Shown: piece after piece, positions 1 through 6,686 of the stretch
How the letters are laid out: every line of letters begins with the position of its first letter
How positions within the stretch are numbered: the first letter of the stretch is position 1
Assembly (NCBI GenBank): GCA_030668045.1
Contig: DAOUUR010000018.1
Span: forward strand, 1 to 14,049
DNA length: 14,049 nucleotides
Source of the DNA: a bacterium
Lineage (GTDB): Bacteria; Zixibacteria; MSB-5A5; GN15; FEB-12
Direction of reading: 5' to 3'
Program-made: the position numbers and the translations under genes
Notes under the pieces: model-generated
Seen by the model: the letters and a program-made list of their open reading frames with translations, nothing else
Databases searched by the model: none
What the model was told of the DNA's origin: nothing

Positions 1-84
1 TCGCAGGCCGAGGAGGTGATGGTTAAAGAATATGTCGCCCTTTTCCGCAAGCTCCGTCAGGTAAAAGCGCTTAAGGATATTTAG
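1..84 (+). CDS. C-terminal end of an upstream protein, possibly LpxD (5' part outside window)
   Basis: The frame starting at base 1 is open for 27 codons and stops at TAG 82-84. The tail is charged and probably helical, with residues such as KEYVALFRKLRQ. LpxD, the UDP-3-O-acylglucosamine N-acyltransferase, usually ends in a short charged helix of this style. In many bacteria with an lpxC-fabZ fusion, lpxD lies immediately upstream. That is context and resemblance only: no hexapeptide repeats of the LpxD beta-helix fall inside the window. Any other gene ending in a helix would fit, and a 27-codon open frame could even be chance. No terminator is visible after the stop. Confidence 0.5.
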   Translation, partial: SQAEEVMVKEYVALFRKLRQVKALKDI

Positions 85-104
85 GGGTTATGCCCTGCCA
101 ACTT

Positions 105-228
105 CGTCATTGCGAGTCCGCCCGCCCGCACGCACGCCACAGCGCATCTTCGACCGCGGCGGCCGAAGTAATCTCATTTGATAAAGATTGCCGCGTCGTC
201 CACCTTCGGCGGACTCCTCGCAATGACG
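105..228. repeat. CATTGCGAG-type palindromic intergenic element
   Basis: The left end, cgtcattgcgag followed by tccgcc (105-122), is the reverse complement of the right end, ggcgga then ctcctcgcaatgacg (208-228), apart from three extra bases (gag) in the right arm. The interior contains a further G+C-rich palindromic stretch around cttcgaccgcggcggccgaag and the pair aatctc/gattgccgcg. Terminal cgtcattgcgag/ctcgcaatgacg arms around 100-150 bp are a familiar architecture of dispersed non-coding elements in several bacterial phyla. The element carries no coding capacity, and its copy number cannot be judged from one window. It may act as a transcript hairpin between the upstream gene and lpxC. 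Confidence 0.75.
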
Positions 229-247
229 GACAAGAGCAGTGGAGTAG

Positions 248-270
248 GTCATGGTTGCTTGCAACCTGAC
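248..270 (+). repeat. Compact hairpin in the lpxC upstream region
   Basis: The arms gtca-(t)-ggttgc and gcaacc-tgac are complementary, with a single bulged t at 252 and only tt between the inner arms. This gives a stem of about 10 bp. No T-run follows, so it is not a standard intrinsic terminator. Its role is unknown; it may be part of a larger degenerate repeat. Confidence 0.45.
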
Positions 271-387
271 AAACGAATTCACGGAGGCCACACGCACCAT
301 TTCCCTTGCGGCCGGACCTCCGATGACATAATTTATCAATGGAGGCGCTGGGGAGATGTATGAGAAGACGAAACTTGAAAGCAGTAG

Positions 388-476
388 CGCAGAACCCGAA
401 GTGCCGTCGGCTCGCTGGGGTGAGGTTCTGCGGTGACCAAAAATACCAAGAAAGCAGAACCGCTAAAGGGTTCTGC
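388..476. repeat. Cluster of gcagaacc/ggttctgc inverted repeats
   Basis: The 8-mer gcagaacc or its reverse complement occurs four times in alternating orientation: 389-396 (+), 424-431 (-), 454-461 (+) and 469-476 (-). The first pair forms a 9-bp stem, cgcagaacc/ggttctgcg, around a 27-nt loop. The last pair forms an 8-bp stem with a 7-nt loop, gctaaag. Regular alternation within 89 bases is far from chance and looks like a dispersed palindromic repeat unit. No coding function is supported. Confidence 0.7.
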
Positions 477-555
477 CCTACCCGTTGACATACCCGTCCT
501 CCCATACCCCGCTAAAAGGAGCATTGCCCCCCGCGTTCCCAACCCGAAAAATCGC

Positions 556-584
556 TTGAGGCGGCCGTCCCTACCTTGTATAAT
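556..584 (+). promoter_or_regulatory. Sigma-70-type promoter for the lipid A operon
   Basis: A -35 box TTGAGG (556-561) and a perfect -10 box TATAAT (579-584) are separated by exactly 17 bases. Transcription would start near 591, leaving a leader of roughly 23 nt before the lpxC ATG at 614. The leader contains TGAGG at 606-610 as a probable ribosome binding site, only 3 nt from the ATG, which is short. There is no competing start codon with better spacing, and the LpxC N-terminus aligns well from this ATG. Confidence 0.75.
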
Positions 585-613
585 CCGGCCATAACACAAC
601 CAGACTGAGGATT

Positions 614-2005
614 ATGTTTGATAAGCAACGTACCATAAAGCGCGAGATCGCCATGTCGGGCATCGGCCTGCATACGGGTAACCAGTGTACCATGACTTTC
701 AAGCCGTCGGCTCCCAATACGGGGATTCGCTTTGCGCGCGCCGATTTACCGGGGAAACCGAGCGTAATCGCCGATATCGACCATGTCGTCGATATCTCCC
801 GTGGCACCACTCTTCAGGATGGAGAGGCCAAAGTTTATACAGTCGAGCACGTGCTGGCCGCTTTTGCCGGGTTGCAGATTGACAATGTGGTGGTCGAGCT
901 TGATGGCAACGAGCCGCCGGTCTGCGATGGTTCGGCCAGACCGTATGTTGACAAGTTGCTGGAAGCCGGGATCGAGAACCAGGATGAGGACAAAGTCTAT
1001 CTGGAGATCGACACCCCCATGTCGTACGGTGAGCCGGAACGCGGGGTCGATCTGGTCGTGGCACCCTCCGATGATCTCCGTATCACGTTCATGATCGATT
1101 ACAAGAGTCCGGCGCTGGGCACTCAATACACAACGCTGGTCGATTTGGAGAAAGAGTTTGTCGAGGAGTTTGCCCCGGCTCGGACGTTCTGTTTCCTTTC
1201 TGAAGTTGAGCAGTTGAAGGCAGATGGACTGATAAAAGGCGGCGGTCTGGATAGCGCGATTGTTATCTATGATTCCGATCTGGGGCAGATTGAAGTTGAC
1301 CGTATTCAGAAAGCGCTCAACCTGAAAGAAAAAGCGTTTGTCGGCAAAACGGGCATTATCAACGATATCCCGCTTCGTTTCCCCAATGAACCGGTTCGGC
1401 ACAAGACACTTGATCTGCTGGGCGATTTGTTGCTGATCGGCGTGCCGTTTAAAGGTCATGTTCTGGCCGCGCGATCCGGACACAAGGCCAACGTGGAGCT
1501 TGCCCGCAAGATGAGAGGTTTGTATCACAAAAAGAAAATTGCCGGTAAGTTTTCCAGCCAGTCGGACAAGGCTCTGCTGGATATCGAAGCTATCAAAAGA
1601 ATCATGCCGCACCGTTATCCGTTCCTGCTGATTGATCGCGTTCTCGATCTGGAAGTTGGCAAGCGGGTGGTGGCAATGAAAAATGTTACGTTCAACGAAC
1701 CGTTCTTCCAGGGACATTTCCCCGGTCGTCCTATAATGCCGGGAGTGCTGATGCTTGAGGCAATGGCCCAGACCGGAGGTGTTTTGCTCCTACAGGCGAT
1801 TGAGCACCCCGAAACCAAGCTGGTCTTTTTTATGTCGATCGACAACGCCAAGTTCCGACGTCCGGTTACTCCGGGTGATCAGCTGCGTTTCGAACTTGAG
1901 ATGAAAGTTTTCCGTCGCAACACCTGCAAAATGAGTGGTAAGACTTTTGTCGGTGGTGAGGTTGTGGCCGAGGCTGACTTCATGGCAATGGTGATAGATC
2001 GATGA
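614..2005 (+). CDS. lpxC-fabZ: Bifunctional UDP-3-O-acyl-GlcNAc deacetylase / 3-hydroxyacyl-ACP dehydratase (LpxC-FabZ fusion)
   Basis: The 463-residue protein joins two enzymes. Residues 1 to about 310 are LpxC, the zinc deacetylase that commits the cell to lipid A synthesis. Visible are ISGIGLH-like start motif SGIGLHTG (15-22), VEH with E78 and zinc ligand H79, HKTLDLLGD with ligands H263 and D267, and SGH with H290, matching E. coli E78/H79, H238, D242 and H265 with a constant shift of 25 in the last three. Residues from about 320 are FabZ, which dehydrates 3-hydroxyacyl-ACP: MPHRYPFLLIDRV with H333, and GHFPGRPIMPGVLMLEAMAQ with E382. A lysine-rich linker (HKKKIAGKF) separates them. Both active sites look intact. 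The fusion is known in Bacteroidetes and related phyla and balances hydroxyacyl-ACP use by LpxA with fatty acid elongation. The gene is promoter-proximal and its stop overlaps the lpxA start. Confidence 0.97.
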   Translation: MFDKQRTIKREIAMSGIGLHTGNQCTMTFKPSAPNTGIRFARADLPGKPSVIADIDHVVDISRGTTLQDGEAKVYTVEHVLAAFAGLQIDNVVVELDGNEPPVCDGSARPYVDKLLEAGIENQDEDKVYLEIDTPMSYGEPERGVDLVVAPSDDLRITFMIDYKSPALGTQYTTLVDLEKEFVEEFAPARTFCFLSEVEQLKADGLIKGGGLDSAIVIYDSDLGQIEVDRIQKALNLKEKAFVGKTGIINDIPLRFPNEPVRHKTLDLLGDLLLIGVPFKGHVLAARSGHKANVELARKMRGLYHKKKIAGKFSSQSDKALLDIEAIKRIMPHRYPFLLIDRVLDLEVGKRVVAMKNVTFNEPFFQGHFPGRPIMPGVLMLEAMAQTGGVLLLQAIEHPETKLVFFMSIDNAKFRRPVTPGDQLRFELEMKVFRRNTCKMSGKTFVGGEVVAEADFMAMVIDR

Positions 2006-2775
2006 GTAAAATCCATGCCACAGCGATAGTATCGCCCGGAGCTGAGTTGGCCGACGATGTTGAAGTTGGGCCGTACAGCATAATCGAAGACGATGTTACA
2101 ATCGACTGCGGTTCCAGGGTAGCCTCAACTGTTCTGCTGGCGGCCGGTGCCCGTTTGGGTAAGAATGTCATCGTTCATCACGGTGCAGTTATCGGAACAG
2201 TTCCGCAGGATTTGAAATTCGGCGGCGAGAAAACAACCGCCGAGATTGGCGACAACACGGTGGTGCGCGAGTACGCTACTATCAATCGAGGTACCGATTA
2301 TCATTTCAAGACGGTGATCGGCACCGACTGCCTCGTGATGGCCTACGCCCATGCGGCGCACGACTGTCTTATCGGCAATCATGTCATCATGGCCAACTCG
2401 GTAAATCTGGCCGGCCATATTGAAATTGGCGACTACGCGATCCTCGGCGGAATGCTTCCGGTGCATCAGTTTGTAAAGATCGGTAAACATTCGATGATCG
2501 GCGGAGGCTTCCGTGTTCAGCAGGATATTTGTCCGTACTCGCTGGCCGGTGGTTATCCGTTGAAGATAATCGGGTTGAACGCTATTGGACTGAAGCGTCG
2601 TGGTTTCCAGCCCGATGCGATCAAGGCGCTTGAAAAAACATTCAAGTTGCTCTTTTTCAGCAAGCTGAACACAACCCAGGCAGTCACGCGTATCAATGAC
2701 GAACTTGAGATCACTTCCGAGGTTCGGGATGTTCTGGAGTTTATCGAAAAATCAGAGCGCGGTCTGGTCAAGTAA
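2002..2775 (+). CDS. lpxA: UDP-N-acetylglucosamine 3-O-acyltransferase
   Basis: The 257-residue protein performs the first lipid A step: it moves a 3-hydroxyacyl chain from ACP to UDP-GlcNAc in the cytoplasm, as a trimer. Hexapeptide repeats of a left-handed beta-helix fill residues 1 to about 185, followed by the helical tail typical of LpxA (GLKRRGF, then SERGLVK at the end, close to the E. coli ending). The catalytic histidine is H120 in YAHAAHDC, equivalent to E. coli H125; H117 matches H122 and H155 in VHQF matches H160. The PQDLK motif is present. G168 sits where E. coli has G173, the chain-length position, which suggests a C14-type chain, though pocket residues elsewhere also matter. 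The length is normal (E. coli 262). Its ATG overlaps the lpxC-fabZ stop as ATGA, indicating translational coupling. Confidence 0.97.
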   Translation: MSKIHATAIVSPGAELADDVEVGPYSIIEDDVTIDCGSRVASTVLLAAGARLGKNVIVHHGAVIGTVPQDLKFGGEKTTAEIGDNTVVREYATINRGTDYHFKTVIGTDCLVMAYAHAAHDCLIGNHVIMANSVNLAGHIEIGDYAILGGMLPVHQFVKIGKHSMIGGGFRVQQDICPYSLAGGYPLKIIGLNAIGLKRRGFQPDAIKALEKTFKLLFFSKLNTTQAVTRINDELEITSEVRDVLEFIEKSERGLVK

Positions 2776-2818
2776 CTGATGCTTTGATCGGTCGCCTGGC
2801 CGGAGGAGTTTCCCGTTC

Positions 2819-4486
2819 GTGCGCCAACCGGACTCAACAGTATCGTTTACACCCTCCCATGAGAAGAAGATCGTCTGGTGTGTTGCAGCAACGTTTGTCT
2901 GCCTGCTTCTCGCTCAATCTTTGATAATGCCACCGTTTGAGGGTTTCGACGAGACCGCTCATTATTCGTATATCTCGTACCTGTCCGACCGAGGCGATGT
3001 GCCCGACCTCCGGTTCACGCCTCTTGATGCTTCGGTCCGGTCCGACTGCGACGGTCTGCCCGGACGGTACAGCGGTCGTCCTCCGTTCGATGCCTCGGGT
3101 CGCATGACCTACCACCGATTTTTCAACGCAATCCCGGACACCGTTCGGGCCGCGGCCTCGGATAAATTCTGGAATCTACCACGCTCGGTTCAGTACGAGC
3201 CGGATGAAGACCCCAACTGGCAGGGGCAGCATCCACCGTTATACTATCTGCTGATGGTGACCCCGTACCGACTGCTGGCCGATTCAACCCCGGCTGCCCG
3301 CGTCTTTGGTCTCAGGCTTGTTTCAATCGTGCTGGTTTGTTGTTCGCTGCTGTTCTGGGTATTGATGCTGCGGCTCTTCCCAATTGGTCGCGCAAGAACG
3401 CTGGTGCTGTTGGCGGGAGCGGTAGTTCTTTTTGTGCCGTCGTTCTATTACGGTTTGGCACGGATGGGCAACGGGTCGCTGGTGACGTTTCTGTTTGCCG
3501 GAACATTCTACTTTCTTCTGGCCGTCGGTCGCATCAAGACGCGACGGTTCGATCTGATAGGTCTGTCAATTTTTATCGGACTCGGTCTGATCACCAAGCA
3601 ATTCTTCCTGCCGGTCTGGGCTGGCGCGATGATTTGTTTGCTCTGGTACGGATGGAAAAACCGACAGCGGCCAGGTGTCATCGGTGTCCGAATGGCGACT
3701 CTGATTGTTGTGCCGTTGGCCATAGCCGGATGGTGGTACTTGATTTATTTCGGTCGTTACGGTGTCCTTTTCGGCGGCGCTGAGTCAATTTTGTCGCAGA
3801 GTGTTGCCGTGCATTGGATCGATCAAGTCTCCACTGGGGAGTTTTTCAGCCGACTTCTCAGATCGATTGCCGCTTTTGGAGCGACGTTCTTCTGGTCGGG
3901 AAGCTGGAGCTATGTCCACCGTCCTTTCTGGCAATACGCGGCTTTCGTGCCGTTCGGTCTGCTCTGGCTGGTACGATTTGTTGGCAATTTCAGACGTTCG
4001 ACTTTGGAGGAGGCGCGAAACGTTGTCGTAGCAGCCATAGTTGTCATGGCGTTGGCCAAAATTGCGCTCGGCGTTCACCTGATCGAACGACTCTGCCTGA
4101 CCGGTACCGGTACCGGAGGGTACAATCTTTTTGCGGCCTGGCCGATGCTCGGCGTACTGCTTGCCCCGGTGCTACTCAGCGGCGCAGATCGTTTTGCCCG
4201 CGCCCTCACACTGGCCTCATTTGGGGCGCTGCTCTGGTTTGACCTGTCCGGTTTCTGGTTTGAGGCTCAGGTCTATAGCGGGATGGTGGCCAAGGCGGGA
4301 TCAGTCAAGGCCGGAGTAGGAGCACTTCCCCTGATACCGTCGAATTTCGCCACCTCTATTGAGAGGTTACGGTTGATATCATTTCCGGTCTGGGGATGGG
4401 CGTTCTTTGTGATCGCGACCGGACTGAAAATGTACCTTCTGCGGCTGATTGTTTTTCGCCCCGACTCTGAATCTCAGGCCGTCTGA
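2819..4486 (+). CDS. Predicted GT-C membrane glycosyltransferase, DUF2142-like
   Basis: This 555-residue polytopic membrane protein starts at GTG, with GGAGGAG (2802-2808) about 10 nt upstream. A first membrane segment (about 18-36) leads into an extracytoplasmic loop with PPFEGFDETAH; the acidic pair D44-E45 sits where GT-C enzymes keep their catalytic or metal-binding acid. A later QHPPLYYLL (137-145), an NGS (218-220) before a membrane helix, FFWSGSWSYVHRPF (357-370) and GGYNLFAAWP (433-442) resemble conserved blocks of DUF2142 and ArnT-like proteins. Roughly ten or more hydrophobic segments follow. Such enzymes transfer a sugar from a polyprenyl-phosphate donor on the outer face of the inner membrane. 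Its position between lpxA and the Gfo/Idh gene suggests lipid A or core decoration, but donor and acceptor are unknown. It could instead be an O-antigen or protein glycosyltransferase. Confidence 0.8.
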   Translation: MRQPDSTVSFTPSHEKKIVWCVAATFVCLLLAQSLIMPPFEGFDETAHYSYISYLSDRGDVPDLRFTPLDASVRSDCDGLPGRYSGRPPFDASGRMTYHRFFNAIPDTVRAAASDKFWNLPRSVQYEPDEDPNWQGQHPPLYYLLMVTPYRLLADSTPAARVFGLRLVSIVLVCCSLLFWVLMLRLFPIGRARTLVLLAGAVVLFVPSFYYGLARMGNGSLVTFLFAGTFYFLLAVGRIKTRRFDLIGLSIFIGLGLITKQFFLPVWAGAMICLLWYGWKNRQRPGVIGVRMATLIVVPLAIAGWWYLIYFGRYGVLFGGAESILSQSVAVHWIDQVSTGEFFSRLLRSIAAFGATFFWSGSWSYVHRPFWQYAAFVPFGLLWLVRFVGNFRRSTLEEARNVVVAAIVVMALAKIALGVHLIERLCLTGTGTGGYNLFAAWPMLGVLLAPVLLSGADRFARALTLASFGALLWFDLSGFWFEAQVYSGMVAKAGSVKAGVGALPLIPSNFATSIERLRLISFPVWGWAFFVIATGLKMYLLRLIVFRPDSESQAV

Positions 4487-4577
4487 AGAATCTCCTTTTT
4501 TATGGCAGCGCCGGTCGTTATCTTGGCATGCAAAACCTGACGAATTTGTCTTTTCAGGGAGAACGGATAACAAGCAA

Positions 4578-5570
4578 ATGAACAAGATTAAGACGGCGGT
4601 GATTGGTGTCGGCGGATTGGGGCGGCATCATCTGCGATGGCTCTCGCAACTTGGCAACTCTGAACTGGTTGGACTGTATGACATCGACCGGGAGAAGGCC
4701 GCGACCTTTGCGACCGAATACAAGACAACATCATTTGAATCTCTCGACCAGCTTGTTGGTCAGGCCGAAGCTGTTTCAATAGTAGTTCCCACCTCGGCAC
4801 ATTTTGAAGTAGCGTCGATGTTGATCCAGCGCGGTATTCACTGCCTGATTGAAAAACCGGTTACCGCAACTCTTGATGAAGCATCGCAGCTAAAAGACAA
4901 AGCTGCCGCCTCTTCGGTAAAAGTGACCGTCGGCCAGATCGAAAGATTCAACCCGGCGGTGAGAGCGCTTGATGACTATGAGATTCGACCGACGTTTATC
5001 GAAGCGCATCGGCTGGCGGCATTCGATCCGCGCGGAACCGATGTTGCCGTTGTGCACGATCTGATGATTCACGATATTGATCTTGTTCTGAAGTTGGTTG
5101 GTGCGGAGGTTACAGACATACAGGCATCGGCGGTGGCCGTTATCTCCGACCGAGCCGATATAGCCAACGCGCGGTTGACGTTCGCCAATGGCGCGGTGGC
5201 TAACCTGACGGCCTCGCGGATATCGCTAAGTGTGATGCGCAAGCTGCGCATCTTTCAACGTTCGGGATATTTCTCTCTGGACTTGGCTAAGAAACAGGCT
5301 GATATCTACCGGCTGGCTACCGACGATAAAGACGAAGGAATGCGTCTGCCGCTGGGTAAGTCGGGACGAGATATTGTTTACAAGAAAGTCGGTAAGACCG
5401 ATGGTGACATGCTCGGGATGGAACTGGAATCTTTTCTCAATGCGATCATCAACGACGGTCCGGTTGCAGTCACGGTCGAAGAAGGTATCGACGCGCTGCG
5501 CGTAGCTACCGAAGTTGACCGGATCGGCCGTGAATCAATTTCCCAGATGTCGGAGACCAAGCAGGCCTAA
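4578..5570 (+). CDS. Gfo/Idh/MocA-family NAD(P)-dependent sugar oxidoreductase in the lipid A operon
   Basis: The 330-residue protein has an N-terminal Rossmann fold with GVGGLG (10-15), an acidic residue after the second strand (YDID, 34-37), the family EKP motif (92-94, K93 predicted catalytic) and HDLMIHDIDL (160-169) with H165 and D166. The VGQIERFNPA block (118-127) is also visible. The family oxidises or reduces sugar hydroxyls, often on nucleotide sugars. Related genes sit beside lpxA and lpxB in other Gram-negative bacteria, and GnnA, which oxidises the 3-OH of UDP-GlcNAc on the way to the 3-amino sugar, is one member. No GnnB-like aminotransferase is seen here, so GnnA activity is only a hypothesis. 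The ATG at 4578 is the first start in frame with the fold; its nearest purine-rich site (gggaga) is about 15 nt upstream, so the start signal is weak. The 91-nt gap before it shows no clear promoter. Confidence 0.9.
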   Translation: MNKIKTAVIGVGGLGRHHLRWLSQLGNSELVGLYDIDREKAATFATEYKTTSFESLDQLVGQAEAVSIVVPTSAHFEVASMLIQRGIHCLIEKPVTATLDEASQLKDKAAASSVKVTVGQIERFNPAVRALDDYEIRPTFIEAHRLAAFDPRGTDVAVVHDLMIHDIDLVLKLVGAEVTDIQASAVAVISDRADIANARLTFANGAVANLTASRISLSVMRKLRIFQRSGYFSLDLAKKQADIYRLATDDKDEGMRLPLGKSGRDIVYKKVGKTDGDMLGMELESFLNAIINDGPVAVTVEEGIDALRVATEVDRIGRESISQMSETKQA

Positions 5571-6686
5571 ATGGTCAGTAAGTCGATTTTTCTCTCTGCA
5601 GGTGATCCCTCGGGCGACAACGCCGCCGCCCGGCTTCTTGATGCGCTCAACGACAGACATCCCAACCTTCAGTGTTTTGGTCTGGGAGGACCACGACTCA
5701 AAAAGATGGGGCAGGAACAATTTGTCGATGGCCGAGAGCTGGCGGTTCTTGGCTTCTGGGAAGTGGCTCGTCGGTTTCGATTTTTCCAAAAACTATTGAA
5801 TCGCACAGTAAGAGAGATACGTGACCGCCGACCGGCCTGTGTTGTTCTTGTCGATTACCCTGGCTTCAATCTTCGTCTGGCTGAAAGAATCAAGCAGCTC
5901 GGTATTCCGATTGTCTACTATATTTCACCACAAGTCTGGGCGTGGGGCGGCAAACGGATCGAGAAGATCAAGCGGCTTGTTGATCTGATGCTATCGATCC
6001 TGCCGTTCGAGACGCCATACTTTGAAAAGCACGGTTTGCCCGCTCGTTTTGTTGGGCACTACCTGCTTGAGGATATTCCCAAAGAGATGGTGGCGTCGCA
6101 ACCACCGGTCGAGGGACATCTTGCGTTGTTGCCCGGTTCAAGGCCGCAGGAGATTGAACGGATGTTGCCGACCATGCTGGTCGCCGCCGAGTTGTTTAAT
6201 CGGCAACACGGGACGCGTGCGGTTGTGGCAGGGCTCAGCAGCATTGGTGACAAATCAATATATGATAAGATTATGGGGAAGTCGGATAGCAACGGCGTTG
6301 TTATCGAATATGACAACGCGCGGGAGATCATTCACCAAAGCTCGCTGGTTCTGGCGGCATCGGGTACGGCGACACTGGAGGCCGGTATCATTGGTCGACC
6401 GATGGTGGTCATCTACAAGACCGGTTTTCTTACCTATCAAATCGCACGATGGTTGGTTAAGTTAGAGATGATCGGGCTGGTGAATTTGGTTGCCGGCGAG
6501 TTGATCGTTCCAGAGTTGATACAGAACGAGGCCTCACCTGAGCGGATCGTTGATGAACTGGAGAAGTATTGGCAGGATCAATCCCTCTATGAAAAAGTTC
6601 GGACAAAGCTGAATACTGTTCCCGGTCTGCTGGGGGGAGAGGGCGCCTCGGTGCGCGCCGCCGAATTGATCGGCAGGTATCTATGA
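5571..6686 (+). CDS. lpxB: Lipid-A-disaccharide synthase
   Basis: The 371-residue GT-B (family GT19) enzyme condenses UDP-2,3-diacylglucosamine with 2,3-diacylglucosamine-1-phosphate (lipid X), releasing UDP, at the inner face of the inner membrane. Diagnostic blocks are AGDPSGD (10-16, where most homologues read GEASGD or GETSGD), VDYPGFN with D95, YYISPQVWAWG (117-127), FVGHYL (160-165), LPGSRPQEI and ASGTATLEAG near the nucleotide-binding C-terminal domain. The length is normal. Its ATG follows the TAA of the oxidoreductase gene with no gap, and no strong ribosome binding site is present, so translation probably depends on coupling. Its own stop overlaps the next gene. The substrate-forming hydrolase LpxH, LpxI or LpxG is not in this window. 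Confidence 0.97.
   Translation: MVSKSIFLSAGDPSGDNAAARLLDALNDRHPNLQCFGLGGPRLKKMGQEQFVDGRELAVLGFWEVARRFRFFQKLLNRTVREIRDRRPACVVLVDYPGFNLRLAERIKQLGIPIVYYISPQVWAWGGKRIEKIKRLVDLMLSILPFETPYFEKHGLPARFVGHYLLEDIPKEMVASQPPVEGHLALLPGSRPQEIERMLPTMLVAAELFNRQHGTRAVVAGLSSIGDKSIYDKIMGKSDSNGVVIEYDNAREIIHQSSLVLAASGTATLEAGIIGRPMVVIYKTGFLTYQIARWLVKLEMIGLVNLVAGELIVPELIQNEASPERIVDELEKYWQDQSLYEKVRTKLNTVPGLLGGEGASVRAAELIGRYL

Larger units (their letters stand above)
85..555. other. Repeat-rich non-coding region upstream of lpxC-fabZ
   Basis: About 470 bases lie between the upstream stop codon and the lpxC promoter with no credible gene. The open frames that exist on either strand run across inverted repeats and give compositionally odd peptides rich in R, C and S. 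The stretch holds a CATTGCGAG-type palindromic element, a compact hairpin and a group of gcagaacc/ggttctgc inverted repeats, each listed separately. Bases 477-555 are C-rich on this strand and show nothing else I can name. No riboswitch or tRNA is recognised. Confidence 0.7.

Noticed and set aside
485..513. TTGACA at 485-490 as a second -35 box
   Set aside because: No TATAAT-like hexamer lies 16-18 bases downstream; the sequence there is C-rich (around cccgct).
88..599. Several open frames on both strands in the lpxC upstream region
   Set aside because: They cross the inverted repeats and give low-information peptides of the kind produced by translating CATTGCGAG elements; none has a good ribosome binding site or family motif.
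746..1717. Long open frame on the minus strand (323 codons) opposite lpxC-fabZ
   Set aside because: The + strand frame encodes LpxC and FabZ with all catalytic residues. The minus peptide has no recognisable motif and arises from codon bias on the opposite strand.
4101..4116. Perfect 16-nt palindrome ccggtaccggtaccgg
   Set aside because: It lies inside the glycosyltransferase gene and encodes a Thr-Gly-Thr-Gly run; a similar accggtaccggt occurs in nadB. It is best explained by codon choice rather than an operator.
4487..4577. T-run after the glycosyltransferase stop and a possible promoter before the oxidoreductase gene
   Set aside because: The preceding stem is only about 4 bp, and no convincing -35/-10 pair was found in the 91-nt gap.
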